Shown: positions 7,173-15,052, counted from the first letter of the stretch. The stretch: DNA of 21,097 nucleotides from Alphaproteobacteria bacterium UBA4588 (GCA_002387605.1 DGJU01000023.1:1-21097), one strand, 5' to 3'. Notes: generated by a model not told the origin, from the letters alone. A program made the numbers and translations.

Positions 7173-8951
7173 TTAGACTAGCACTTTTCCTTCTTCGGAG
7201 ATGGACTTATTTGCCTCATCTTCGGGTCCCAATATCATTTCATGATGCGCTGCACCTGACGGGATCATCGGGAAACAGTTTTCTTCTTTTTCCACTCTGA
7301 TATCTGCAATGACCGGACCATCAGTTGCAAGCATTTCTGCAATCACATCATCTAAGTCATCTGCCGCAGACGCCCGCAACCCCTTCATACCAAAGGTATC
7401 TGCAAGCTTTACAAAATCGGGAAGTGATGATGAATAGCTCTCAGAATAGCGCTTGCCATGAACAAGTTCCTGCCACTGGCGCACCATCCCCATCCATTCA
7501 TTATTCAGGATGAATATCTTCACCGGCAGATTATATTGCGCGATTGTTGATAGCTCTTGCATATTCATCAAGAACGATGCTTCACCAGAAATATCAATAA
7601 CTGTTGCCTCTGGATGAGCGACCTGAACACCAACAGCAGCTGGCAGGCCATAACCCATCGTTCCCAGCCCACCTGATGTCATCCAGCGATTTGGCTTATG
7701 AAAACCAAAATACTGAGCTGCCCACATTTGATGTTGGCCTACTTCGGTTGTGACATAGACATCCCTGTCCATCGTCATTTCATAGAGGCGCTGAATAGAT
7801 TTCTGCGGCTTGATAACGGGACCGGCTTGCTCAAACGCAAGGCAGTCGCGTGAGCGCCAACCTTCGATTTGTTCCCACCAGCGCGCCATTGCCTTATCAT
7901 TTGGACGAAAAGACTGTGCTTCCATCTCAGCCAGCAACGCCTCAAGGGTCTCCCCAACATCGCCAATAATACCCAAATCGACATTCACAACTTTATTGAT
8001 GGATGAGGGGTCAATATCAGCATGGACTTTTTTCGAAAACGGCGCGAATTCTGATAATCTGCCAGTAACACGATCATCAAACCGGGCACCAAGATTCAAC
8101 ATAAAGTCACAATTATGCATGGTAAGGTTTGCTTGATATGTGCCGTGCATCCCCAGCATACCCAGAAAATGCCTATCATCAGCAGGCAACGCGCCAAGCC
8201 CCATAAGTGTGAGGGTTGTTGGCCAGCCTGTCTTACCCACAAGCCTGTGCAAGGCATCAGACGCATGCGGTCCTGAGTTAATCAGCCCGCCACCGCCATA
8301 AATAACAGGCTTTTTCGCCTGCTTCATCATTTTAACAGCTTCCTTAATCACCGCTTTATCCGGCGATGTTACAGGCTTATATCGCTGAACGGCTGGTGCA
8401 GCACTCTTATGTTCGACATAAGGCGCATCCAGCATCTGAATATCTTTGGGTAAGTCGAGCACAACCGGACCAGGGCGGCCAGAACGCGCCACATGGAAGG
8501 CTTCTTCGATATTTGCCTGAAGCCGGTCACTCTTTTTGACCAAATAATTATATTTTGTACAAGGACGGGTAATCCCAGAGGTATCAGCTTCCTGAAATGC
8601 GTCTGTTCCGATCAGATGACTAGGTACCTGCCCTGTCAGACAGACAATTGGCACTGAATCCATCAGCGCATCAGTCAGCCCCGTGACAGCATTTGTTGCC
8701 CCCGGGCCAGAAGTAACCAGAACAACACCGACCTTACCGGTTGAGCGCGCATAGCCTTCAGCGGCATGAACAGCGGCCTGTTCATGGCGCACCAAAATAT
8801 GGCGGATACTATTATTCTTGAACAACGCATCATAAATCGGCAGGACCGCACCACCAGGGTAGCCAAAAATAACATCAACGCCTTCAGCTTCCATTACTTT
8901 CAGGATCACTTCGGCGCCGGGCATCATCGCTGCTGTTTGTGTCTTGCTCAT
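7173..8951 (-). CDS. ilvI: Acetolactate synthase, catalytic (large) subunit
   Basis: TPP-dependent enzyme that condenses two pyruvates, or pyruvate plus 2-oxobutyrate, in the first common step of branched-chain amino acid synthesis. The 592 residues have the three POX-type domains. Catalytic Glu57 is in RHEQAA; FGYPGGAVLPIYDAL (29-43) and GRPGPVVLDLPKD (158-170) are typical. The Mg-TPP motif is at 456-484 and reads GEASF...ILNN: Glu457 stands where the textbook motif has Asp. MGMVRQWQEL (487-496) follows. AAAGG lies about ten bases before the ATG. It is the promoter-proximal gene of the ilvI-ilvN(-ilvC) cluster. Naming as ilvB, ilvG or ilvI cannot be decided from sequence; the function is clear. 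Confidence 0.97.
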   Translation of the reverse strand: MSKTQTAAMMPGAEVILKVMEAEGVDVIFGYPGGAVLPIYDALFKNNSIRHILVRHEQAAVHAAEGYARSTGKVGVVLVTSGPGATNAVTGLTDALMDSVPIVCLTGQVPSHLIGTDAFQEADTSGITRPCTKYNYLVKKSDRLQANIEEAFHVARSGRPGPVVLDLPKDIQMLDAPYVEHKSAAPAVQRYKPVTSPDKAVIKEAVKMMKQAKKPVIYGGGGLINSGPHASDALHRLVGKTGWPTTLTLMGLGALPADDRHFLGMLGMHGTYQANLTMHNCDFMLNLGARFDDRVTGRLSEFAPFSKKVHADIDPSSINKVVNVDLGIIGDVGETLEALLAEMEAQSFRPNDKAMARWWEQIEGWRSRDCLAFEQAGPVIKPQKSIQRLYEMTMDRDVYVTTEVGQHQMWAAQYFGFHKPNRWMTSGGLGTMGYGLPAAVGVQVAHPEATVIDISGEASFLMNMQELSTIAQYNLPVKIFILNNEWMGMVRQWQELVHGKRYSESYSSSLPDFVKLADTFGMKGLRASAADDLDDVIAEMLATDGPVIADIRVEKEENCFPMIPSGAAHHEMILGPEDEANKSISEEGKVLV

Positions 8952-9077
8952 GTCAAACTAGCCTTTAGTTTTAGGGTTACGCTATGTCTCGATTGGGTTT
9001 CGCAGCAGTCATATAAAACCGGGAACTACGTGAAAACGTCAGCGCCACGCCGCACAAACCCTATGAAAAGGAAGTTT

Positions 9078-9107
9078 GATATAGCATGTAAAAAGACAGA
9101 GTGTCAA
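9078..9107 (-). promoter_or_regulatory. Sigma-70-type promoter for ilvI
   Basis: On the minus strand a perfect -35 TTGACA (9107-9102) is separated by 18 bases from TATATC (9083-9078). Transcription would start near 9070, leaving a leader of about 120 bases before ilvI. It lies directly behind the miaA stop codon. I saw no Leu/Val/Ile-rich leader peptide in the leader. Confidence 0.65.
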
Positions 9108-9109
9108 GA

Positions 9110-10057
9110 TCAAAGAAAAATTTTAGGAAAGATTTTTTTACATAAACTTTTTGAATAGTATTCATTTAGAGTAATTTTTGAAATAAAATTATTCCTTATC
9201 CAGGTCATTTGACGTTTTGCGTAATGACGAGAATCGCGTTTTGCCTGCATAATAGCGTCATCTTTGCTGAGCGCTCCAGACAGAAAATCTGCAATTTGTG
9301 ATACGCCAAGCGCTTTCATGACGGGCAGACCGGGGTCAAGGTTTCGTGCTATCAGATGTTCAACTTCACCAACTGCACCATTATCAAACATCATATCAAA
9401 CCGGCGTTCAATATTGGCATAGACAGCATCGCGTGGCGGGGTGAGCGCAATGGTATAGCCTGTCCCGTTAATATAGCCTTCAAGCGGTTGTTGTTGCCAC
9501 CAGCTTAGCGGCGTTTTGGTATGGGTATAGACTTCCATGCCGCGAATAAGGCGCTGCGTATCACCCGGGGCCAGCCGTTCTGCCAAGCGCGGGTCTATCG
9601 TGGCAAGTTCGGCATGAAACCGTTGCCCCCCAAGCGCGCTATGCATTTCGGTTATCTCGCGGCGGACCTCATCTGGAACGTCTGGGATTGAAGAAATCCC
9701 GTTCAGGCTGGCATTCAAATACATGCCCGTACCGCCAACAAGAATGGGAATTTTACCAGCGGCGCGCGCATCATTAACAGCTGCCTTTGCATGCGCCAAC
9801 CAGAGACCAACCGAACATCTGGTTGCGCCATCCAGAACGCCATAGAGTGCATGTGGTGCGGCGGCCAATGCCGCTTCATCAGGGCGTGCACTCAACAGAT
9901 CAAGATCGCGGTAGAGCTGCAAGGCATCTGCATTGATAATGACACCATCAACCTGCTGAGCTATATCAAGGCACAGGGATGATTTTCCGCTTGCTGTTGG
10001 ACCTGCAACAACAAGAAAGCCGTCTGATCTGTCGATGGGAAGCTGGTCGGCTGACAT
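9110..10057 (-). CDS. miaA: tRNA dimethylallyltransferase
   Basis: Transfers a dimethylallyl group to N6 of adenosine 37 in tRNAs that read UNN codons. The start chosen is the ATG at 10057, giving 315 residues; an in-frame ATG 27 codons upstream lacks a ribosome site and adds a non-homologous leader. Near the N-terminus is the P-loop GPTASGKS (19-26), followed by INADALQLYRDL (DSxQxY region with Ser replaced by Ala), VGGTGMYL (108-115), PGDTQRLIRGMEVY, and the C-terminal RHYAKRQMTWIRNN. After that motif the last 20 or so residues (SKITLNEYYSKSLCKKIFPKIFL region) are Lys/Ile-rich and AT-rich, unlike the body of the gene. It is separate from the ilv unit: an ilv promoter begins two bases after its stop. 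Confidence 0.94.
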   Translation of the reverse strand: MSADQLPIDRSDGFLVVAGPTASGKSSLCLDIAQQVDGVIINADALQLYRDLDLLSARPDEAALAAAPHALYGVLDGATRCSVGLWLAHAKAAVNDARAAGKIPILVGGTGMYLNASLNGISSIPDVPDEVRREITEMHSALGGQRFHAELATIDPRLAERLAPGDTQRLIRGMEVYTHTKTPLSWWQQQPLEGYINGTGYTIALTPPRDAVYANIERRFDMMFDNGAVGEVEHLIARNLDPGLPVMKALGVSQIADFLSGALSKDDAIMQAKRDSRHYAKRQMTWIRNNFISKITLNEYYSKSLCKKIFPKIFL

Positions 10058-10066
10058 AACGGCACG

Positions 10067-10072
10067 TCCTTC
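10067..10072 (-). promoter_or_regulatory. Ribosome binding site that fixes the miaA start
   Basis: GAAGGA on the minus strand, nine bases before the ATG at 10057. No comparable site precedes the in-frame ATG at 10138, so the shorter 315-residue product is preferred. Confidence 0.65.
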
Positions 10073-10173
10073 GCGCAATAAAGCAGTGAATTCTGTAATG
10101 AATTCTGGAGTGAATAGTAGCAGAATAAGGCCTATCATTGATGGCGGGATGATGTCTAGTTCACCAGCCCGCT

Positions 10174-10179
10174 TATAAT
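10174..10179 (+). promoter_or_regulatory. Candidate -10 box for serB
   Basis: A perfect TATAAT in the divergent miaA-serB gap, about 75 bases before the serB ATG. No good -35 lies 16-18 bases upstream (GATGTC at 17). The opposite strand also has a TATAAT at 10204-10199 that could serve miaA. Both are weak calls in an AT-rich stretch. Confidence 0.3.
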
Positions 10180-10253
10180 ATGAGCAAGAAAAACAAAAAT
10201 TATATGATTAGACTTAGTGAAGAATTCAAAAAAAAGGGAATAAGAGTTTAGAC

Positions 10254-11144
10254 ATGGCATCTACAACATATCTTTTCACATCAAGCATGGTGCATCACGC
10301 AGACATGATGACTGCGATGAGCCGCTTGTCGGACCAATTTCAGCTCACAGCGCCCCACTTCCAGAGTAAGCAGAGTGATATCTGTCAGGCAGCACGCGCG
10401 TACGCTGAGAGCCAGCTTGAGTTAGGGCTTTTGCGGCAGGCAGCAGCAGAGCTGTCTTTAGATGCAAATGAATTAACCATGACAAATACGCCCAAAGCGT
10501 TATTGATGGCCGATATGGATGCCACCATTATCCGCGGCGAGTCGCTTGATGAGCTCGCAACATTAGCAGGGATAGGACCAGAAATTGCCCAGATAACAGC
10601 GCGCGCAATGGCAGGTGAACTTGATTTTGAAGCAGCCCTTACGGCCCGCCTATCCTTGCTTGCAGGAGAAGAAGCAGGCCTGCTTGATAAGGTTATCGAA
10701 AATACCGTTATCACAAATGGGGCGGCCACCTTATTGGCAACAATGCGTGGCCAAGGTCACCATGCCTATCTTGTGTCGGGTGGCTTTACCTTTCTGACAA
10801 ATCATGTAGCAGCTAAGCTTGGGTTTTCAGGACATTATGCGAATGAAATTGAAATCAAAAATGGCCTGCTTTCAGGTGGTTTTCTGCCGCCCTTGCTCGA
10901 TAAATCGGCAAAAGCGCGCATCCTTGCCGAGCTATGCAGTCAGCATGATATAACATCCCAAGATGTTATTGCTGTCGGGGATGGCGCGAATGATATGGCA
11001 ATGCTTACAGCCGCCGGACTTGGCATAGCCTTTGAAGGCAAACCTGCATTGAGAGCGCAAATTTCAGACCAGCTATCCTTTAGTGACCTTTCAGCCCTGC
11101 TCTATCTTCAATCTTACGACCGTGCAGATTTCATTACGCCTTAA
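10254..11144 (+). CDS. serB: Phosphoserine phosphatase
   Basis: HAD-superfamily hydrolase that dephosphorylates L-phosphoserine, the last step of serine synthesis. It has 296 residues. A divergent N-terminal region of about 80 residues precedes the HAD core. Motif I is ADMDATII with nucleophile Asp87 and acid/base Asp89. Motif II is LVSGGFTF with Ser175. Motif III lysine is near 217-220 (DKSAKA). Motif IV is GDGANDMAML with Asp243 and Asp247. The GESLDELA segment after motif I is the serine-binding cap region of SerB proteins. It stands alone on the plus strand, divergent from miaA and convergent with degP, with a terminator right after it. Confidence 0.95.
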   Translation: MASTTYLFTSSMVHHADMMTAMSRLSDQFQLTAPHFQSKQSDICQAARAYAESQLELGLLRQAAAELSLDANELTMTNTPKALLMADMDATIIRGESLDELATLAGIGPEIAQITARAMAGELDFEAALTARLSLLAGEEAGLLDKVIENTVITNGAATLLATMRGQGHHAYLVSGGFTFLTNHVAAKLGFSGHYANEIEIKNGLLSGGFLPPLLDKSAKARILAELCSQHDITSQDVIAVGDGANDMAMLTAAGLGIAFEGKPALRAQISDQLSFSDLSALLYLQSYDRADFITP

Positions 11145-11159
11145 TGTCGGGCTGATAAA

Positions 11160-11189
11160 AAAACAGCCAGCAAGAAAGCTGGCTGTTTT
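11160..11189. terminator. Bidirectional intrinsic terminator between serB and degP
   Basis: A perfect 12-bp stem AAAACAGCCAGC / GCTGGCTGTTTT with a 6-base loop AAGAAA. T-runs follow on both strands: TTTTATTTATT on plus and TTTTTTTAT on minus. It lies 15 bases after the serB stop and 25 bases after the degP stop, so it can end both converging transcripts. Confidence 0.92.
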
Positions 11190-11214
11190 ATTTATTGTCT
11201 TTGATATGCCGCGC

Positions 11215-12693
11215 TTACTTGAAGCTGACCTGAACAAAACGAGTTTGCCCATCACTTTCGATCAGCATAAGCACGCCTTTGCGCTCATCTGACTGGGCTG
11301 TGTCCAGCACCTTTGCAAAATCAGCAACCGATGTAATGCGGGTCTGGTTTAGACGTCTGATGATATCACCGGGCGCAATCCCCTTCATGGCTGACGGACC
11401 ACCTTCAGTAGCCTCAGTTACAACAACGACCGTCTCATCTGTCTCAAGTCCAAACCGCTCGGCCAGGGCCGGCGATAACGGCGCGACACTCAGACCAATA
11501 TCATCAAATGATTGCGCTTCATCTTTTGCTGGTGCAGACGCAAGAACGCCGCTCTTTTCAGCCTTTTCAAGCTCACCAAGTGTAATATCCAGCGTCACCT
11601 TATCGCCATTGCGAATAATGTCGACTGGCACTGTCTTATCAACTGGTGTTTCAGCCACAATCCGCGGCAAGTCACGACTGCGCGTCACAACCTTACCATT
11701 GAATGCGGTAATCACATCACCAGCTTCAACACCGCCCTTATCAGCCGGACCACCGTCTGTCACAGACGATACAAGCGCTCCGGCGGCATCATCAAGGCCA
11801 AGAGATTCTGCGATATCTTCGGTAACTTCCTGAATAAAGACACCCAACCAGCCCCGACGGGTTCTGCCATATTCCTGCAGCTGGTCAACAACCTTGGTTG
11901 CCAGATTTGCTGAAATCGCAAACCCAATACCAACAGACCCACCGGACTGAGAGAAAATTGCTGTATTAATACCAATAACCTCACCTGCCATATTAAATAG
12001 TGGACCACCGGAATTACCGCGGTTTATCGAGGCATCAGTTTGAATAAAATCATCATAAGGCCCAGACCCAATGTCACGGCCACGCGCAGACACAATACCT
12101 GCTGTTACGGTGCCACCAAGACCAAACGGATTACCGATAGCCATAACCCAGTCACCAACCCGCAACGCATCCGAATCCCCAAAGCTTACGGCTGTTAGCT
12201 TGGTTTTGCCGGGGTCAAATTTCAGGACAGCAATATCTGTCTTCTCATCACGGCCAACCAGCGTCGCATCAAAGCTTTCATCATTTGATAAAAACACCGT
12301 GATTTGTTCAGCATTCTCAATCACGTGATTATTGGTCACAACAATACCGCTCTCATCAATGATGAAACCTGATCCTAATGACTGCGCTTTGCGTGATTTT
12401 CCGCGCTCTTCAAATTCTTTGAAAAAATCTTCAAAAGGCGAACCTTCTGGGAATTGTGGAAGGTCCATACCACGTTTATCGCGAACGATAGTGGTTGTTG
12501 AAATATTCACAACAGCAGGTGTCTTCAGCTCTGCTAGCTCAGCAAAACTTACCGGACGCTCGCTGGCAAACGCGGCCTGCTGCAGTACAATGGCAAACAT
12601 CGCCATAAAGGGGAGCACAAAAAGGATAAGCCTATTTCGCCACACCTGATGGAAATCTGTTTTATGGTTGGAATAAGCCAGAGTATAAATCAT
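11215..12693 (-). CDS. degP: Do-like periplasmic serine protease (DegP/HtrA family)
   Basis: Periplasmic trypsin-like protease/chaperone that removes misfolded envelope proteins. The start at 12693 gives 492 residues: it has AGGA seven bases upstream, whereas an in-frame ATG 26 codons earlier has none. A signal peptide (hydrophobic core LILFVLPFMAMFAIVL, likely cut after AFA) comes first. The catalytic triad is His123 (TNNHVIE), Asp153 (KTDIAVL) and Ser228 (INRGNSGGPLFN). Two PDZ domains follow: PDZ1 (GWLGVFIQ to about 375) and PDZ2 (IGLSVAPLSP to the end). The order hflK-hflC-degP on one strand is common in alphaproteobacteria and suggests shared envelope quality control. DegP, DegQ or MucD naming cannot be settled from sequence. 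Confidence 0.95.
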   Translation of the reverse strand: MIYTLAYSNHKTDFHQVWRNRLILFVLPFMAMFAIVLQQAAFASERPVSFAELAELKTPAVVNISTTTIVRDKRGMDLPQFPEGSPFEDFFKEFEERGKSRKAQSLGSGFIIDESGIVVTNNHVIENAEQITVFLSNDESFDATLVGRDEKTDIAVLKFDPGKTKLTAVSFGDSDALRVGDWVMAIGNPFGLGGTVTAGIVSARGRDIGSGPYDDFIQTDASINRGNSGGPLFNMAGEVIGINTAIFSQSGGSVGIGFAISANLATKVVDQLQEYGRTRRGWLGVFIQEVTEDIAESLGLDDAAGALVSSVTDGGPADKGGVEAGDVITAFNGKVVTRSRDLPRIVAETPVDKTVPVDIIRNGDKVTLDITLGELEKAEKSGVLASAPAKDEAQSFDDIGLSVAPLSPALAERFGLETDETVVVVTEATEGGPSAMKGIAPGDIIRRLNQTRITSVADFAKVLDTAQSDERKGVLMLIESDGQTRFVQVSFK

Positions 12694-12700
12694 GATTTTG

Positions 12701-12704
12701 TCCT
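12701..12704 (-). promoter_or_regulatory. Ribosome binding site that fixes the degP start
   Basis: AGGA on the minus strand, seven bases before the ATG at 12693. The upstream in-frame ATG at 12771 has no such site and would bury the signal peptide behind 26 extra residues. Confidence 0.6.
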
Positions 12705-12812
12705 GTAACTTGTTAACCGTTCTGTTGCGGATGCATAAAGGGGTGCAAGAGCATCTTAATGCGCACCCCATCAGATATGGTCATCGTTATAGAGATAGTC
12801 AATGTCGGTAAT

Positions 12813-12853
12813 CTGGCGAGAATGCGGCCGGTTTAAGGCCTGCTTCTCGCCAG
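12813..12853. other. Long hairpin between hflC and degP
   Basis: A perfect 10-bp outer stem CTGGCGAGAA / TTCTCGCCAG encloses a 21-base insert that contains its own GGCC/GGCC pairing. Downstream on the minus (hflC to degP) strand there is no T-run; on the plus strand TTATTTTTA follows. It could stop antisense transcription, partly attenuate read-through into degP, or stabilise or mark a cut in the hflKC mRNA. The inverted repeat is plain; the role is inferred. Confidence 0.6.
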
Positions 12854-12866
12854 CTTATTTTTACCC

Positions 12867-13742
12867 CTAGTTCATTTTTCCGTCTTTATCCTTAAAGTAA
12901 CGGAAGAAACTAGAATTAGGCGAGAGCACCATTGATGTGCCGGATTCGCCAATAGATTTACGATACGCTTCCATCGAACGATAGAATGAGAAGAATTCCG
13001 GGTCTTGGCCAAAGCTATCCGCATAAATTCGAATAGCGTTTGAATCGCCCTGACCGCGTACTTCCTGAGCTTCACGCTTCGCTTCAGCAACAATCACAGT
13101 CCGTGTCTTCTCAGCATCTGCCCGAATTTTCTGAGCCTCTTCATCACCTGTTGCGCGAAACTCTTTTGCTTCGCGTTCACGCTCTGATTTCATCCGGTTA
13201 AAGATGTTTTGGCTGGTTGATTCAGGATAGTCAGCACGCCGCAAGCGAACATCGATAATTTCAATGCCAAGACTATCAACAGACGCATTCACCTCATCAC
13301 GGATGGAGCCATTAATATTTTCACGCTCTCCGGTCAGAATAGAGGCAAGTGTTTCACTACCCAGAACCCGGCGAACAGATGAATCGATAATTGATTCAAG
13401 ACGCGCCCGCGCGCCAAGCTCATTACGCACTGTTTGGAAGAACAATAGTGGGTCTTCAATCCGGTAGCGTGCATACGCATCTATCTGAATACGCTTCTGG
13501 TCGGCCAGAATAACTTCCTCAGCATCCTGCGGGATAAGAGACAGCACTCGGCTTTCATAGAAAATGGCATCCTGAATAAAGGGCAATTTAAAGGCAAGCC
13601 CCGGATCCTGAATGATCCGCTTTGGTTCACCAAACTGAAGGACAAGAGCCTGCTGTGTCTGATTTACAGTAAAGAATGATGAAAAGATGCCAAACAGGAT
13701 CAGGCCACCAACGCCAATTATAATATTACGTGTCATGCTCAT
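12867..13742 (-). CDS. hflC: HflC, SPFH-family modulator of FtsH
   Basis: Forms with HflK the membrane assembly that encloses and controls the FtsH protease. The start at 13742 gives 291 residues (MSMTRNIIIGVGG), chosen because an exact GGAGG lies eight bases upstream and the hflK stop is one base away. One N-terminal membrane helix (about 7-24) is followed by the SPFH/band-7 domain (FTVNQTQQALVLQFGEPKRI, RRVLGSETLASILTGERE, VRLRRADYPESTSQNIFNRM) and an Ala/Glu-rich coiled region (KIRADAEKTRTVIVAEAKREAQEVRGQGD). Its C-terminus has the HflC-type EFFSFYRSMEAYRKSI and FFRYFKD segments. Confidence 0.96.
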   Translation of the reverse strand: MSMTRNIIIGVGGLILFGIFSSFFTVNQTQQALVLQFGEPKRIIQDPGLAFKLPFIQDAIFYESRVLSLIPQDAEEVILADQKRIQIDAYARYRIEDPLLFFQTVRNELGARARLESIIDSSVRRVLGSETLASILTGERENINGSIRDEVNASVDSLGIEIIDVRLRRADYPESTSQNIFNRMKSEREREAKEFRATGDEEAQKIRADAEKTRTVIVAEAKREAQEVRGQGDSNAIRIYADSFGQDPEFFSFYRSMEAYRKSIGESGTSMVLSPNSSFFRYFKDKDGKMN

Positions 13743-13743
13743 C

Positions 13744-14877
13744 TTAATTTCCTCCCGTTCCAGAAGTGCTCCGACCGCCAAGCTCTTTTAGCGGAAGATA
13801 AGGGACAACAGATTTACCATCTTCATCAATGATGATTTTTTCGATGTTACCGAATACTTCTTCAATTGTTTCGATATAAATCCGCTCACGGGTCACGTCT
13901 TGATTTACCTCATAGGCCTTATAAACTTGGTCAAAGCGAGACGCATCACCCTTTGCCCGGTTTACAACTTCTTCACGATACGCTTCGGCTTCGGCAACCA
14001 GACGGGCAGCCTCACCTCTGGCACGCGGCACAATATCATTCCGAAAGGCTTCGGCTTCGTTCTTTAGCCTGTCACGGTCTTGGCGTGCACGCTGAACATC
14101 GTTGAAGGAGTCAATAACATCTGCTGGCGGGTCAACAGCGAGAAGCTGAATTTCACGCACCCGCACACCTGTCCGGTACTCATCAAGCAGCTCTTGCAAT
14201 TTTTGACGAACCGCAACCTGCACATTTTGACGACCTTCGGTCAACACAGTCTGAATATCAGTCTGCCCGATAGTTTCTCGCATGACGGCTTCGGCCGCGA
14301 CTTTGATTGTCTGGTCAGGGTCTGCAAGATTAAACAGATATGCCCCAGCATCAGCAATACGCCAGAAAACAACAAAGTCGATATCAACAATATTTTCATC
14401 ACCCGTAATCATCTGGCTTTCATCGGCGACGTCACGGCGCGATGCGCTCCGCCCACCAATATCACGAAAGCCAATTTCCAGCCTGTTATCGCGGGTTACA
14501 TCTGGTGTCATCACCTGTTCAATCGGAAACGGCAAATGATAATGCAGGCCAGGCGGGGTTGTACGCACCCACTCACCAAACCGCAGGACAACGCCCTGCT
14601 GTTGTGGGTTAACGCGGTAAAAACCAGAAACCGCCCAAAAGCCAATCATAATAATCAAGCCAAGGATGATTATCTTTCCAGAACTACCACCGCCCATTTT
14701 TCCGCCAAAACTATTCTTCATATCACGGAAAATTTTATCAAATTCTGGCGGCGTTTGCCGGCCGGGGTTATTATTCGAACCGCCGCCCCACGGGCCACCA
14801 TTATTGCCCCCTGACGGACCGCCGCCCCATGGGCCGCCGTTATTTCCTTGATTATTGCCGTTATCATTCCAAGGCAT
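13744..14877 (-). CDS. hflK: HflK, SPFH-family modulator of FtsH
   Basis: Partner of HflC in the FtsH-enclosing membrane complex. The ATG at 14877 gives 377 residues beginning MPWNDNGNN, the usual HflK start; an in-frame ATG 16 codons upstream lies in a tandem repeat and looks spurious. A Gly/Asn-rich cytoplasmic head has two copies of an NNGGPWGGG unit, followed by a PPEFDKIFRDMK segment and one membrane helix (about 68-85). The SPFH domain (YRVNPQQQGVVLRFGEWVRTTPPGLHYHLPFPIE) and an Arg/Glu/Ala-rich coiled coil (RARQDRDRLKNEAEAFRND) follow. The stop codon is one base from the hflC ATG. It is the first gene of hflK-hflC-degP and divergent from mrp. Confidence 0.96.
   Translation of the reverse strand: MPWNDNGNNQGNNGGPWGGGPSGGNNGGPWGGGSNNNPGRQTPPEFDKIFRDMKNSFGGKMGGGSSGKIIILGLIIMIGFWAVSGFYRVNPQQQGVVLRFGEWVRTTPPGLHYHLPFPIEQVMTPDVTRDNRLEIGFRDIGGRSASRRDVADESQMITGDENIVDIDFVVFWRIADAGAYLFNLADPDQTIKVAAEAVMRETIGQTDIQTVLTEGRQNVQVAVRQKLQELLDEYRTGVRVREIQLLAVDPPADVIDSFNDVQRARQDRDRLKNEAEAFRNDIVPRARGEAARLVAEAEAYREEVVNRAKGDASRFDQVYKAYEVNQDVTRERIYIETIEEVFGNIEKIIIDEDGKSVVPYLPLKELGGRSTSGTGGN
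13751..13755 (-). promoter_or_regulatory. Ribosome binding site that fixes the hflC start
   Basis: GGAGG on the minus strand, inside the last codons of hflK and eight bases before the ATG at 13742. It argues against the ATG at 13781, which would overlap hflK by 38 bases. Confidence 0.75.
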
Positions 14878-14892
14878 ATGCTCTGTGCTCCC

Positions 14893-14938
14893 TTGTCGCC
14901 ATCGCAAGCTATAATTTGTCGCCATCGCAAGCTATAAT
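14893..14938. repeat. Perfect tandem duplication of 23 bp upstream of hflK
   Basis: Bases 14893-14915 and 14916-14938 are identical, head to tail, with no spacer. Each unit starts TTGTCGCCATCG and ends CTATAAT on the plus strand. The pair begins 16 bases upstream of the hflK ATG, so it lies in the promoter or 5' untranslated region. Both units are intact, which suggests a recent slippage duplication or a doubled binding site. Confidence 0.9.
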
Positions 14939-15052
14939 TCGTTTGGAGTCGTAAAACCCCATTTTTCAGAACCAAGCAGCATAGATGAAGAACTCTTCTT
15001 TATGCTAACTTGGGCCGTGCAACCCATTTAATCACTCTGCCACTCACCATCT

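Noticed and set aside
8952..9070. Possible branched-chain amino acid leader peptide before ilvI
   Set aside because: The short frames found (MTAAKPNRDIA and a nine-codon GTG frame) have no Leu/Val/Ile run, and no terminator/antiterminator pair is evident.
10058..10138. Longer MiaA start at 10138 adding 27 residues
   Set aside because: The extra residues precede the usual N-terminus, and there is a ribosome site only for the ATG at 10057.
11279..11833. Open frame of 184 codons opposite degP
   Set aside because: Ser/Thr-rich shadow of the protease and PDZ coding sequence; no motif and no ribosome site.
14080..14814. Long open frame (244 codons) on the plus strand opposite hflK
   Set aside because: It is fully antisense to a well-recognised gene, has no family-like sequence, no ribosome site and an amino-acid composition typical of a shadow frame.
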